Source of the DNA: Catonella morbi ATCC 51271
GTDB taxonomy: Bacteria; Bacillota; Clostridia; Lachnospirales; Lachnospiraceae
Direction of reading: 5' to 3'
DNA length: 64,000 nt
NCBI RefSeq assembly: GCF_000160035.2
Contig: NZ_KI535367.1
Coordinates: forward strand, 62,001 to 126,000
This document shows, in pieces, positions 36,328 to 44,047 of this stretch. Position numbers and translations under genes: made by a program. The notes beneath the pieces are model-generated. The model ran no database searches. It saw only the letters and a list, made by a program, of their open reading frames with translations, and had not been told where the DNA came from. The stretch's first letter is position 1, and the number at the start of each line of letters is the position of its first letter.

Positions 36328-36354
36328 GAATCCTGTTATGCAGGATTCTTTCTT
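36328..36354 (+). terminator. Terminator-like hairpin between GGDEF gene and ABC-F gene
   Basis: GAATCCT (36328-36334) and AGGATTC (36342-36348) followed by TTTCTT. It could end the GGDEF transcript. Because it lies only about 40 bases before the ABC-F start it could also act as an attenuator for that gene. Confidence 0.55.
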
Positions 36355-36393
36355 ATGAGGATTATTGTAACAAATTTGGAAAGGACGATTGAA

Positions 36394-38049
36394 ATGATTC
36401 AGGCAAGTAATATTACGCTTAGGCTTGGTAAAAAAGCACTTTTTGAAGAGGTAAACATTAAGTTTACCGAGGGAAACTGTTATGGACTTATTGGAGCAAA
36501 CGGTACGGGTAAGTCTACCTTTCTGAGGATTTTATCAGGAAAATTAGAGCCTACAACAGGAGATGTTATCATAACTCCGGGACAGAGACTTTCCTTCTTA
36601 CAGCAGGATCATTTTAAATATGATGCCTATCCGGTGCTTGATACGGTAATTATGGGAAATAAGCGTCTTTATGACATAATGAAGGAAAAAGAAGCCATCT
36701 ATGCGAAGGAAGATTTCACTGATGAAGACGGTATAAGAGCCAGCGAGCTTGAAGGTGAGTTTGCCAATATGAACGGCTGGGAGGCTGAGTCTGATGCGGC
36801 TACCCTGCTTAACGGACTTGGAATAGATACAGAATATCATTATATGATGATGAGTGAGATAGAAGCTTCCAAAAAGGTTAAAATCCTCCTTGCTCAGGCA
36901 TTGTTTGGCAATCCTGATATCCTTCTTCTTGACGAGCCTACCAACCACTTGGATATGGATGCTATCGGTTGGCTTGAGGAGTTCCTTATTAACTTTGAAA
37001 ATACAGTAATAGTGGTTTCGCATGACCGTTATTTTCTTAACAAAGTATGTACTCATACCGCTGATATCGATTATGGCAAGATTCAGCTTTATGCAGGTAA
37101 CTATGACTTCTGGTATGAGTCAAGTCAGCTTATGATTCGCCAGCAGAAGGAAGCTAACAAGAAGAAAGAAGAAAAAATTAAGGAACTGCAGGAATTTATT
37201 CAGCGTTTCTCGGCTAACGCAAGTAAGTCAAAGCAGGCTACAAGTAGAAAGAGAGCTTTGGAGAAGATTGAACTGGATGATATCAAACCATCCAGTCGTA
37301 AATATCCTTACATTGATTTCCGTCCTGCAAGAGAAATCGGAAATGAAGTGCTTACCGTTACAGGTCTTTCAAAGACTGTGGATGGGGTTAAAGTGCTTGA
37401 CAATATTTCCTTTGTTGTAGGCAGGGAGGATAAGATAGCTTTTGTAGGTCCTAATGTAAAAGCTATATCAACCTTGTTTAAGATACTTGCTGGTGAGATG
37501 GAGCCTGATGAGGGAGATTATAAGTGGGGAGTTACCACCACACAGGGATATTTTCCTAAGGATAATACAGAGTTATTTAAGGGAAATGAGAATATTACAG
37601 AGTTCCTGCTTCCTTTTTCACCTGAAAAAGATGCTACCTATGTAAGAAACTTCCTGGGACGTATGCTCTTCCCGGGTGATGCAGGTGTGAAGCAGGTTAA
37701 GGTACTTTCCGGTGGAGAGAGAGTAAGGGTACTGTTATCCAAAATGATGATAATGGCTACCAATGTGCTTATTTTAGATGAACCTACCAACCATCTTGAT
37801 ATGGAGGCTATTACATCACTTAATAATGCGGTAATCAAGTTCCCGGGTGTAGTGCTTTTTACTTCACAGGATCATCAGTTCATCCAAACCATAGCAAACA
37901 GAATTATGGAAATCACTCCAAACGGACTTATAGATAAGGTAGGCACTTATGATGAATACCTTGAAAGTGATGAGATGGCAAGAAAGCGCCAGATTATGAC
38001 CATTTCTGAAGAAGAGCTTGCTGAAAACGAAGGCAGTACTGAGGAGTAA
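36394..38049 (+). CDS. ABC-F family ATPase with one degenerate composite ATP site (YkpA/YbiT-like)
   Basis: A 551-residue cytosolic twin-ABC protein. NBD1 Walker A is intact (GANGTGKST, K40) and so is NBD2 signature LSGGERVRVLLSK, so one composite site is complete. The other site is decayed on both faces: NBD2 Walker A reads GPNVKAIST (I358 in place of lysine), and NBD1 signature reads SEIEASKKVKILLAQ in place of LSGGE. Both Walker B motifs (LLLDEPTNHLD and LILDEPTNHLD) remain. The H-loop of NBD2 reads TSQDHQF. The C-terminus is acidic. I chose the ATG at 36394, preceded by GGAAAGGA. The role, ribosome-associated or regulatory, is inferred from the family. Confidence 0.9.
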   Translation: MIQASNITLRLGKKALFEEVNIKFTEGNCYGLIGANGTGKSTFLRILSGKLEPTTGDVIITPGQRLSFLQQDHFKYDAYPVLDTVIMGNKRLYDIMKEKEAIYAKEDFTDEDGIRASELEGEFANMNGWEAESDAATLLNGLGIDTEYHYMMMSEIEASKKVKILLAQALFGNPDILLLDEPTNHLDMDAIGWLEEFLINFENTVIVVSHDRYFLNKVCTHTADIDYGKIQLYAGNYDFWYESSQLMIRQQKEANKKKEEKIKELQEFIQRFSANASKSKQATSRKRALEKIELDDIKPSSRKYPYIDFRPAREIGNEVLTVTGLSKTVDGVKVLDNISFVVGREDKIAFVGPNVKAISTLFKILAGEMEPDEGDYKWGVTTTQGYFPKDNTELFKGNENITEFLLPFSPEKDATYVRNFLGRMLFPGDAGVKQVKVLSGGERVRVLLSKMMIMATNVLILDEPTNHLDMEAITSLNNAVIKFPGVVLFTSQDHQFIQTIANRIMEITPNGLIDKVGTYDEYLESDEMARKRQIMTISEEELAENEGSTEE

Positions 38050-38102
38050 TTGTGATTAAAGTTATTAAATATTATTATTAAATCCGAATTTGGGTTAAAA
38101 TA

Positions 38103-38144
38103 AAGGGGCTGTCGCACTAAGAATTGGTGCTCAGCTCCTTTTTC
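38103..38144 (+). terminator. Terminator between ABC-F and thiT (convergent)
   Basis: AAAGGGGCTG pairs with CAGCTCCTTT (one wobble) around a loop of about 20 bases, followed by TTC. On the opposite strand the stem is followed by ATTTTAA, so it may serve both convergent genes. Confidence 0.6.
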
Positions 38145-38205
38145 AAGAAATCCACTTGAAATTCTATTCCAAATGAAAATTATGTTTATTGAGTTTTAGT
38201 CAAAG

Positions 38206-38919
38206 CTATTTAGTAGCCATCTGCCTGCTGTTCCAGCTTGAATAAGTAGCCTTTCCTCTTACATAATTCATAGCCTTGCTTACTGCAGGTATGCTTATTA
38301 TGATTATAGTGGCTATAGCCTCAGGCAGTATGTAGGTAGCGTTGTAGGTAAGGGAGTACAAAGCGACAGGTGTATCTTTGGGAGCGTAATGTCCAAAGAA
38401 GGCGATTCCTGAAATATAAGCAAAGATATATCTTCCTATTACACCAAGTATATAGCCTTTCAACAGACCGTTTTTCTTTTCGGAGAAAAGCCCTGAAAGT
38501 CCGAGTGCTCCAAAAGCAAGAGGATAATCGATAAGAAGCTGTATAGGGCTGTAGAACACAGGATCCATAAGGAACTGTAGAAGTCCATAAGCAAAGCCTG
38601 TCATAAGTCCCGCTTTAAGTCCGTACCAGTAGCCTATAAGCACTATGAAAAGCATACTGAAAAGCGTGATAGAGCCGCCCATCGGCAGCCTTGTGAATTT
38701 GATTTCAGCAGTTACTATGGCAAGAGCCATAGCGGCAGCGGAAAATACCAACTGAGTAGTAGCCATAGCCTTAATATTGCCGGACTTCTTAGGCCTTAAG
38801 ATTATGGCAACAATTACAAACAGGGCTATTAGGACAGCAACCGAAACAAGACCCATAGATGTTAATTTGAATACATTTTCGCCCCAGTCATTTACTGTAG
38901 GCATAGCAAGTAAAGACAT
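38206..38919 (-). CDS. thiT: Energy-coupling-factor thiamine transporter S component ThiT
   Basis: A 237-residue membrane protein of the ThiT family, the substrate-binding S component that needs a shared ECF ATPase module (not in this window). About six hydrophobic segments are visible. The thiamine-site region around KFTRLPMGGSITLFSMLFIVLIGYWYG and the GLKAGLMTGFAYGLLQFLMDPVFY segment are typical. The N-terminus is about 40 residues longer than minimal ThiT and carries an extra helix. Control by the TPP riboswitch directly upstream supports thiamine as the substrate. Confidence 0.93.
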   Translation of the reverse strand: MSLLAMPTVNDWGENVFKLTSMGLVSVAVLIALFVIVAIILRPKKSGNIKAMATTQLVFSAAAMALAIVTAEIKFTRLPMGGSITLFSMLFIVLIGYWYGLKAGLMTGFAYGLLQFLMDPVFYSPIQLLIDYPLAFGALGLSGLFSEKKNGLLKGYILGVIGRYIFAYISGIAFFGHYAPKDTPVALYSLTYNATYILPEAIATIIIISIPAVSKAMNYVRGKATYSSWNSRQMATK

Positions 38920-38926
38920 AAAAAAA

Positions 38927-38954
38927 CCTCCTTAAGCATGATGGCGCAAGGAGT
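38927..38954 (-). promoter_or_regulatory. Expression platform of the TPP riboswitch
   Basis: On the minus strand ACTCCTT (38948-38954) can pair with the Shine-Dalgarno AAGGAGG (38927-38933). The resulting stem is followed directly by TTTTTTT and the thiT ATG. The same stem can therefore hide the ribosome binding site or work as an intrinsic terminator. Confidence 0.7.
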
Positions 38955-38959
38955 ATCTG

Positions 38960-39045
38960 TTCGCTTCCTTACGCCGGTATTATCCGGTTCAAGTAATAAG
39001 GGTCTAAAGTTTAACTTCATCTCAGCCAAAGGCACCCCTAGCAAA
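38960..39045 (-). ncRNA. TPP riboswitch (THI element) aptamer
   Basis: Reads on the minus strand. P1 is TTTGCT (39040-39045) with AGCGAA (38960-38965). The conserved core GGGGTGCC...GGCTGAGATG follows P1, and the second helix contains ACCCTTATTACTTGAACC, GGATAATACCGGCG and AAGGAAG. These are the invariant TPP-sensing elements. It lies between the consensus promoter and thiT, which thiamine pyrophosphate should repress. Confidence 0.95.
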
Positions 39046-39049
39046 AGGT

Positions 39050-39078
39050 ATTATATAACGAATAATTATATTTGTCAA
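39050..39078 (-). promoter_or_regulatory. Consensus sigma-A promoter of thiT
   Basis: On the minus strand a perfect TTGACA (39073-39078), 17-base spacer and a perfect TATAAT (39050-39055). Transcription should begin at the edge of the riboswitch aptamer. Confidence 0.85.
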
Positions 39079-39079
39079 T

Positions 39080-39094
39080 CGATAATTGTTATCA
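39080..39094. promoter_or_regulatory. Fur-type box 1
   Basis: CGATAATTGTTATCA matches the 7-1-7 Fur pattern TGATAATNATTATCA at 12 of 14 defined positions. It abuts the -35 element of the thiT promoter. Confidence 0.45.
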
Positions 39095-39110
39095 ATTGAA
39101 ACAAAGAATA

Positions 39111-39125
39111 TAATAATCATTATCA
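39111..39125. promoter_or_regulatory. Fur-type box 2
   Basis: TAATAATCATTATCA matches TGATAATNATTATCA at 13 of 14 defined positions. It lies about 50 bases upstream of the rubrerythrin promoter and 32 bases upstream of the thiT -35. Confidence 0.55.
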
Positions 39126-39173
39126 TTTATCAGATAATTTGACAAAATATTTTTAAAAATATCCACAATTCAA

Positions 39174-39202
39174 TTGAAAAATTATAGAGTAAATGTTAGA
39201 AT
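39174..39202 (+). promoter_or_regulatory. Sigma-A promoter of rubrerythrin gene
   Basis: TTGAAA at 39174-39179, 17-base spacer, TAGAAT at 39197-39202, with a leader of about 90 bases. A second TTGACA at 39139-39144 lacks a good -10. Confidence 0.6.
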
Positions 39203-39301
39203 TCGTCTTAAGGTTTTGCAAGAAAAAACAGGTTTATAATAATCAGTATAATAGTCCGGCTGATTGCAAAACATAAAATACAGAAAACGGAGGTATAGAA
39301 A

Positions 39302-39865
39302 ATGGCAGAAGACAGATTTGAAGAATTAGGAAAAAATATTAAGGGTACCAAGACAGAGAAGAACCTGATGGAAGCCTTTGCAGGTGAGTCACAGGCAAGA
39401 AATAAGTATACATATTTTGCTTCTAAGGCAAGAAAAGACGGTTATGTACAGATAGCAGATATATTTGAGGAGACGGCAGGCAACGAGAAAGAGCATGCAA
39501 AGATCTGGTTCAAGATTCTTTCAGGAATAGGCGTTACTGCTGAGAACCTTGAGCATGCCGCAGACGGAGAAGCTTATGAGTGGCAGGAAATGTATCCTAC
39601 TTTTGCCAAAGAAGCAAGAGAAGAGGGATTTACAGGAATTGCAAAGCTTTTTGAAATGGTAGCTGAGATTGAGAAAGAGCATGAGGCAAGATACCGCAAG
39701 CTTCTTGAGAATGTTAAGGGTGACCTTGTATTCTCGGCAGACGGTGATGCTATTTGGCAGTGTATCAACTGTGGTCATATCGTTGTAGGACCTAAGGCTC
39801 CTAAAGTCTGTCCGGTATGCAACCATCCACAGAGCTATTTCCAGAGAAAAGCTGAAAACTATTAA
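39302..39865 (+). CDS. rbr: Rubrerythrin
   Basis: A 187-residue non-haem di-iron peroxidase that protects anaerobes from H2O2. The N-terminal ferritin-like four-helix domain has the paired EExxH-type ligands ([27 protein letters not shown] and [14 protein letters not shown]). The C-terminal rubredoxin-like domain holds C-x-x-C twice (CINCGHIV and [11 protein letters not shown]). The size is standard. CGGAGG precedes the ATG. Fur-like boxes upstream point to iron or peroxide control. Confidence 0.96.
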   Translation: MAEDRFEELGKNIKGTKTEKNLMEAFAGESQARNKYTYFASKARKDGYVQIADIFEETAGNEKEHAKIWFKILSGIGVTAENLEHAADGEAYEWQEMYPTFAKEAREEGFTGIAKLFEMVAEIEKEHEARYRKLLENVKGDLVFSADGDAIWQCINCGHIVVGPKAPKVCPVCNHPQSYFQRKAENY

Positions 39866-39906
39866 TTATCTCACAATTATTCAAGAAACACCTTGGATAA
39901 ATAATT

Positions 39907-39940
39907 ATAGACCTTGGGGAATTTCCCTGAGGTCTATTTT
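39907..39940 (+). terminator. Intrinsic terminator after rubrerythrin
   Basis: ATAGACCTTGGGG (39907-39919) pairs with CCCTGAGGTCTAT ending at 39937, followed by TTT. Confidence 0.75.
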
Positions 39941-40054
39941 CTTGTATATTTTTATTTTTTGTGATACTATACTATTTATGATGAAGCGGTAGCAATCCGC
40001 ATCATTAATAAACCCCAATTTGGGAAATAATAAATAAGCAGGCAGGTTTTATAA

Positions 40055-40738
40055 ATGGCAGATGGTAAAAAATATATTTTGGACGGATACCGTTTTAACG
40101 ATTCGGATTCTTATGAACAGGCAAGGAGAGAGCTGAATAAGATTGCTGAAATTAAAGCCGAAAAAGACCTGAAGGATGAAACGGTACTTAGAGAAATTTA
40201 CGATAATTTGGTAGAAAGCGGTGAATTTTCTACTCCGGTCGGTATCGGATTTTTGCGTGAGGCTCAGAGAAAACTTGTGAAGAATCCGGAACAGAGAAAG
40301 ACGATGAAGGCTATTCCGTATTCTGCGGTACTGAGTAAAGAAGAGGGGATATCCGGTTTTTCCGATGATTTTAAGGAAAAAGATGCTTCGGAGAAAGATG
40401 AAAATACAGATAAAGATGAAGAAAAATCAGATGGGAGTATTTTCATTATAAATAATTTAAAATCAAAGATAAGAAATTACAGGATAATAATTGCATTTAT
40501 GGCAGTTATGGTTTTAGTTCCTTTCGGTGTGGTTATTTATGATAAGTTTTTTTCGGCGAATTCGGCACAGGAAGCCCTTGTAAATGAGTATGCCTCCTGG
40601 AAAGAAGAACTTACAAAGAAGGAACAGGAACTGAATGAACGGGAAAAGATATTCGAAGGAATGGCAGATAAAAAATTAAACAGTGAAATAAAGGCTGGTG
40701 AGGAAGAAAATGGAGAAAGCCAAAATTCTGGTAGTTGA
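40055..40738 (+). CDS. Unknown single-pass membrane protein, first gene of a two-component operon
   Basis: A 227-residue protein not recognised by family. The N-terminal 85 residues are a charged helical domain (SYEQARRELNKIAEIKAEKDL, GIGFLREAQRKLVKNPEQR). A Glu/Asp/Lys linker and one membrane segment at about residues 147-168 follow, then a C-terminal helical tail likely to form a coiled coil (WKEELTKKEQELNEREK). It overlaps the response-regulator gene by 29 bases, so it probably belongs to the same signalling unit. The same membrane-tail layout occurs in proteins that modulate histidine kinases, but that is only inference. Confidence 0.7.
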   Translation: MADGKKYILDGYRFNDSDSYEQARRELNKIAEIKAEKDLKDETVLREIYDNLVESGEFSTPVGIGFLREAQRKLVKNPEQRKTMKAIPYSAVLSKEEGISGFSDDFKEKDASEKDENTDKDEEKSDGSIFIINNLKSKIRNYRIIIAFMAVMVLVPFGVVIYDKFFSANSAQEALVNEYASWKEELTKKEQELNEREKIFEGMADKKLNSEIKAGEEENGESQNSGS

Positions 40739-41381
40739 TGATGAAAGCAGGATGCGTAAATTAGTTAAAGATTTTTTGCATCATGAAGGTTATGAGGTAG
40801 TAGAGGCTGAAGATGGTGAAAAAGCCGTAGATATCTTTTTTGCGGACAGCAGTATTGAACTGATTATCTTAGACGTAATGATGCCCAAAATGGATGGGTG
40901 GCAGGTCTGCAGGGAGATTAGAAGACATTCTACGGTTCCGATAATCATGCTTACGGCAAAGTCGGATGAGAAGGATGAACTCCAAGGCTTTGAACTCGGA
41001 GTGGATGAATATGTGTCTAAGCCGTTCAGTCCTAAAATACTGATGGCAAGGGTGGAAGCCATTCTCAGACGTTCGGGGGCGGTTAGTGATGATTGCTTGG
41101 AAGCCGGCGGAATCAAGATTGACCGGGCTTCGCATGAAGTAATTATTGATGGAAGCCCTGTGGATTTAAGCGTAAAAGAGTTTGAGCTTTTACTGTATTT
41201 TATGACAAACAAGGGAATTGCGTTGTCCAGAGAGAAAATCCTGAATAATGTATGGAATTATGACTATTTCGGCGATGCAAGGACTATAGATACACATGTG
41301 AAAAAATTAAGGGCTAAAATGGGAGATAAGGGAGACCTGATTAAGACTATTTGGGGAATAGGTTATAAGTTTGAAGCTTAG
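40710..41381 (+). CDS. OmpR-family response regulator
   Basis: A 223-residue regulator. The receiver domain (residues 1-117) has the DD pair (VVDDESRM), the phospho-acceptor Asp in IILDVMMPKMDGW, the threonine in MLTAKSD and the lysine in VSKPFSP. The C-terminal winged-helix domain has the OmpR signature DARTIDTHVKKLRAKM and IWGIGYKFEA. The ATG at 40710 is preceded by GAGGAAG inside the upstream gene. The cognate kinase starts 29 bases downstream. Confidence 0.94.
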   Translation: MEKAKILVVDDESRMRKLVKDFLHHEGYEVVEAEDGEKAVDIFFADSSIELIILDVMMPKMDGWQVCREIRRHSTVPIIMLTAKSDEKDELQGFELGVDEYVSKPFSPKILMARVEAILRRSGAVSDDCLEAGGIKIDRASHEVIIDGSPVDLSVKEFELLLYFMTNKGIALSREKILNNVWNYDYFGDARTIDTHVKKLRAKMGDKGDLIKTIWGIGYKFEA

Positions 41382-41410
41382 AGAATAAATATTGTTAATC
41401 AGAGGTTTAA

Positions 41411-42943
41411 ATGAAACATTCCATTAAAGTGCGTTTGATAATTATTTTGTTTACCCTTTTAAGCGCCACCATCTTCTTCAGTTGGATGATTAATAGGGTA
41501 TTTTTAGGAAAATACTATGAAAATTACAAGATTAGCAGGCTTGGAGATACTTATGAGCAGGTAAATTCAAAGTACGATTCTAAAAAGCTCTCTGATTTGA
41601 GCCTTATTTTTGAGCAGATTGCATCCAAACAGAATGTATCTTTATACATATTTGATGGATTTAGCTATTCGGATGGTATATTTTTAATAACTAAATTCCC
41701 GACAAATATGAATGAAGCCCAAAGTGAAAGGCTTCAAAGTGAAATTATAGATTATTATAACAAAACAAGAATATCTGAAAATTCGGATAAAAATGAAAAA
41801 ACAGCTACAAGGCTTTTGATAAAAACAGATAAGTATAGTATATACAGACATTTTGACACGAGGCTTGAGGTTAATTATATTGAGTTATATGGTATACTGG
41901 ACTGCGGAGACAGAATTTTTATTAGAAGCAACTATGACAATATAACCGAAAGTGCGGGTATATCAAATACATTCTTTGCCTACGTAGGTCTGGCTTCAAT
42001 TTTTATAGGCTCTTTGCTTATGTACTTTATAGGAGTAGGCTTTACAAAACCTATACAAAGATTGTCGGAGATGACAAAAGCTATCAGCAATCTCAATTTT
42101 GATGTCTGCTATGATGAGAGCAGGCAGGATGAAGTAGGAGAACTGGGGCATAGTATAAACGTACTTTCGGAAAAACTGGAAAACACGATTTCCTCGCTTA
42201 AGTCGGCAAACAATGAGCTGAAAAACGATATTAAGAAAAAAGAAAAGTCGGAGGAAATGCGAAAAGAATTTCTGTCTAATGTAACACATGAGCTAAAAAC
42301 CCCGATTGCACTGATTCAGGGATATGCAGAAGGCTTAAGAGATAACATACAGGGAGATGAGGAAAGCAGGGAGTTCTACTGTGATGTAATTATAGATGAA
42401 GCTGCAAAGATGAATACTATGGTAAAACGGCTTTTGAGTTTAAATGAGCTTGAATTTGGAGATAATAAGCCTCAGTTTGACAGATTTGATATTATGTCGT
42501 TATTGAATTCCGTAGTAAATGCCATGAATATGGTTTATAAGCAAAAGGAAGTCAGTTTGGAAATAAACGGGAACCCATCCTGCTTTGTATGGGCTGATGA
42601 ATACCTGGTTGAAGAAGTAATCACAAATTATATAAGTAACGCTTTAAATCATGTGGAAGAAGATAAAGCAGGTAAAAAGATTGTTTCGATTTGTGTAAGA
42701 GAGTGTGAAAACAAAGTCAGAGTTTCTGTATTTAACACCGGAAAACCTATTCCCGAAGAAGATATTGAAAGGATATGGGACAAGTTTTATAAGGTTGATA
42801 AGGCCAGAACCCGAGAGTATGGAGGAAACGGAATCGGGCTTTCCATAGTCAAAGCGATAATGAATTCTCTAAACAGAGAATGTGGAGTGAAAAATTGGGA
42901 TAACGGCGTAGAATTTTGGTTTGAGCTGGATACTAAGGCTTAA
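41411..42943 (+). CDS. Sensor histidine kinase
   Basis: A 510-residue membrane kinase. TM1 lies at about residues 7-28, then an extracytoplasmic sensor domain of about 150 residues, then TM2 at about 185-208, then a HAMP domain (GVGFTKPIQRLSEMTKAISNL). The HisKA domain has the phospho-acceptor FLSNVTHELKTPIALIQGY. The ATPase domain has the N box (NYISNALNHV), the G1 region VFNTGKPIPEEDIERIWDKFYK and GNGIGLSIVKAIM. The sensor part contains no motif I can assign. It pairs with the preceding regulator; the lipoprotein gene follows after 14 bases. Confidence 0.94.
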   Translation: MKHSIKVRLIIILFTLLSATIFFSWMINRVFLGKYYENYKISRLGDTYEQVNSKYDSKKLSDLSLIFEQIASKQNVSLYIFDGFSYSDGIFLITKFPTNMNEAQSERLQSEIIDYYNKTRISENSDKNEKTATRLLIKTDKYSIYRHFDTRLEVNYIELYGILDCGDRIFIRSNYDNITESAGISNTFFAYVGLASIFIGSLLMYFIGVGFTKPIQRLSEMTKAISNLNFDVCYDESRQDEVGELGHSINVLSEKLENTISSLKSANNELKNDIKKKEKSEEMRKEFLSNVTHELKTPIALIQGYAEGLRDNIQGDEESREFYCDVIIDEAAKMNTMVKRLLSLNELEFGDNKPQFDRFDIMSLLNSVVNAMNMVYKQKEVSLEINGNPSCFVWADEYLVEEVITNYISNALNHVEEDKAGKKIVSICVRECENKVRVSVFNTGKPIPEEDIERIWDKFYKVDKARTREYGGNGIGLSIVKAIMNSLNRECGVKNWDNGVEFWFELDTKA

Positions 42944-42957
42944 AGGAGAGTGGAAAA

Positions 42958-43731
42958 ATGAAGAAAAAATTGCTAATGCTTGCAATGGCAGCCATTGTGA
43001 CAGTAAACTTGTCAGCCTGCGCAATAGGAGATACAGGGCTTTCGGATGATGAGCTGAAGCAGGTTGCTGAGTATGCGGCCAAACTGGTACTTAAGCATAC
43101 AAGAAATTATGAGCCTACCTTACAGGAAGAACTGTCCATTAAAGAGAATCCTAATATTGTAAATGAAGACTTTAATGTGGCAGGAAAAAGCAAGGTGGAA
43201 ACTTCTGAGACATCCAGCTCTTCTTCAATTAATGATGAAGAGGAAAATGATAAGACAGAAAATGAAAATCCGGATGATAAGTCTAAGGATATTAATGAAA
43301 CCAATGATGATAAGGATACTGCGGCAACCTTAAACGATATATATGCAAAAGAAGGATTTGAGGTAGTTTACGGAGGAGCAGGAGAGTATTCGAGATATCC
43401 TAAAAATGAAGGATATTTTTCTCTGGTGGCAGCCGATAATATGAAACTATATGTGGTTGAATTTTCAATCAGAAATAAAACCGATAAAAGCAGGAAGTTT
43501 TCTCACAGTGAAGGAGTCAGCTATAATCTGACCTTTGACGGAGAGAATTATTATAAACCGAGTCTTACACTCCTTGAAAATGATATGCAGTCTATTGAGG
43601 TTAATATAGGCGGCGGTAAATCGTCAAAAGGTGTAATTGTATTTAATGTAGCAAAAAATGAATCAAAAACTAAGGCTAAACTAAGAATTATAAACGGAGA
43701 TAAATCATATACTCTTAATGTAACACAGTAA
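42958..43731 (+). CDS. Lipoprotein downstream of the two-component system
   Basis: A 257-residue protein with an N-terminal lipoprotein signal ending in the lipobox LSAC (Cys 21). A Ser/Glu/Asp/Asn-rich linker spans about residues 75-120. The C-terminal 130 residues form a beta-rich domain with alternating hydrophobic residues (LYVVEFSIRNKTDKSRKF, GVIVFNVAKNESKTKAKL), similar in pattern to Ig-like DUF4352-type domains. AAGGAGAG precedes the ATG. Its place in the operon suggests it is either the signal-sensing partner or the output of the system. Confidence 0.8.
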   Translation: MKKKLLMLAMAAIVTVNLSACAIGDTGLSDDELKQVAEYAAKLVLKHTRNYEPTLQEELSIKENPNIVNEDFNVAGKSKVETSETSSSSSINDEEENDKTENENPDDKSKDINETNDDKDTAATLNDIYAKEGFEVVYGGAGEYSRYPKNEGYFSLVAADNMKLYVVEFSIRNKTDKSRKFSHSEGVSYNLTFDGENYYKPSLTLLENDMQSIEVNIGGGKSSKGVIVFNVAKNESKTKAKLRIINGDKSYTLNVTQ

Positions 43732-43763
43732 AATTATGTTTAGAAAATGATTTTAATTTTAAA

Positions 43764-43809
43764 ATTCCCCTTTACCTGGATATAGATTGAATGGTATAAT
43801 ATGGGGAAT
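43764..43809 (+). promoter_or_regulatory. Promoter region of cheV flanked by an inverted repeat
   Basis: TTTACC at 43771-43776, 18-base spacer, TATAAT at 43795-43800. The promoter is enclosed by ATTCCCC (43764-43770) and GGGGAAT (43803-43809), an inverted repeat that could be a split operator. Confidence 0.45.
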
Positions 43810-43834
43810 GTAATTTTATGATAATAATTTATTA

Positions 43835-43904
43835 TGATACAAGTGTCAAAAGTAAAAAATTCGATGTAAGCTTGCTTGCAAGAGAATTTATTATCTTTTG
43901 ACAC
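43835..43904 (+). repeat. Dispersed palindromic repeat, copy 2 (cheV leader)
   Basis: Outer arms GTGTCAAAAG (43843-43852) and CTTTTGACAC (43895-43904), inner arm pair AAATTC/GAATTT, and a centre holding CTTGC/GCAAG. It shares its left flank and centre with copy 1 at 6096-6170. At one outer-arm position copy 1 has a T-A pair where copy 2 has a C-G pair, a compensatory change that keeps the stem. Confidence 0.7.
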
Positions 43905-44047
43905 GCAAAAAATATGAGTAAGTAGCCATTTTTGCAAAAAAAATGAGCGGATTACGAATGTTTTTGCAAGGATTGCGGGAGGTGAAGCCGAAGCAATCCT
44001 GTATCATTGGGTGTCAAATACTTTGGACAAAATTGAGGGAGGTTATT

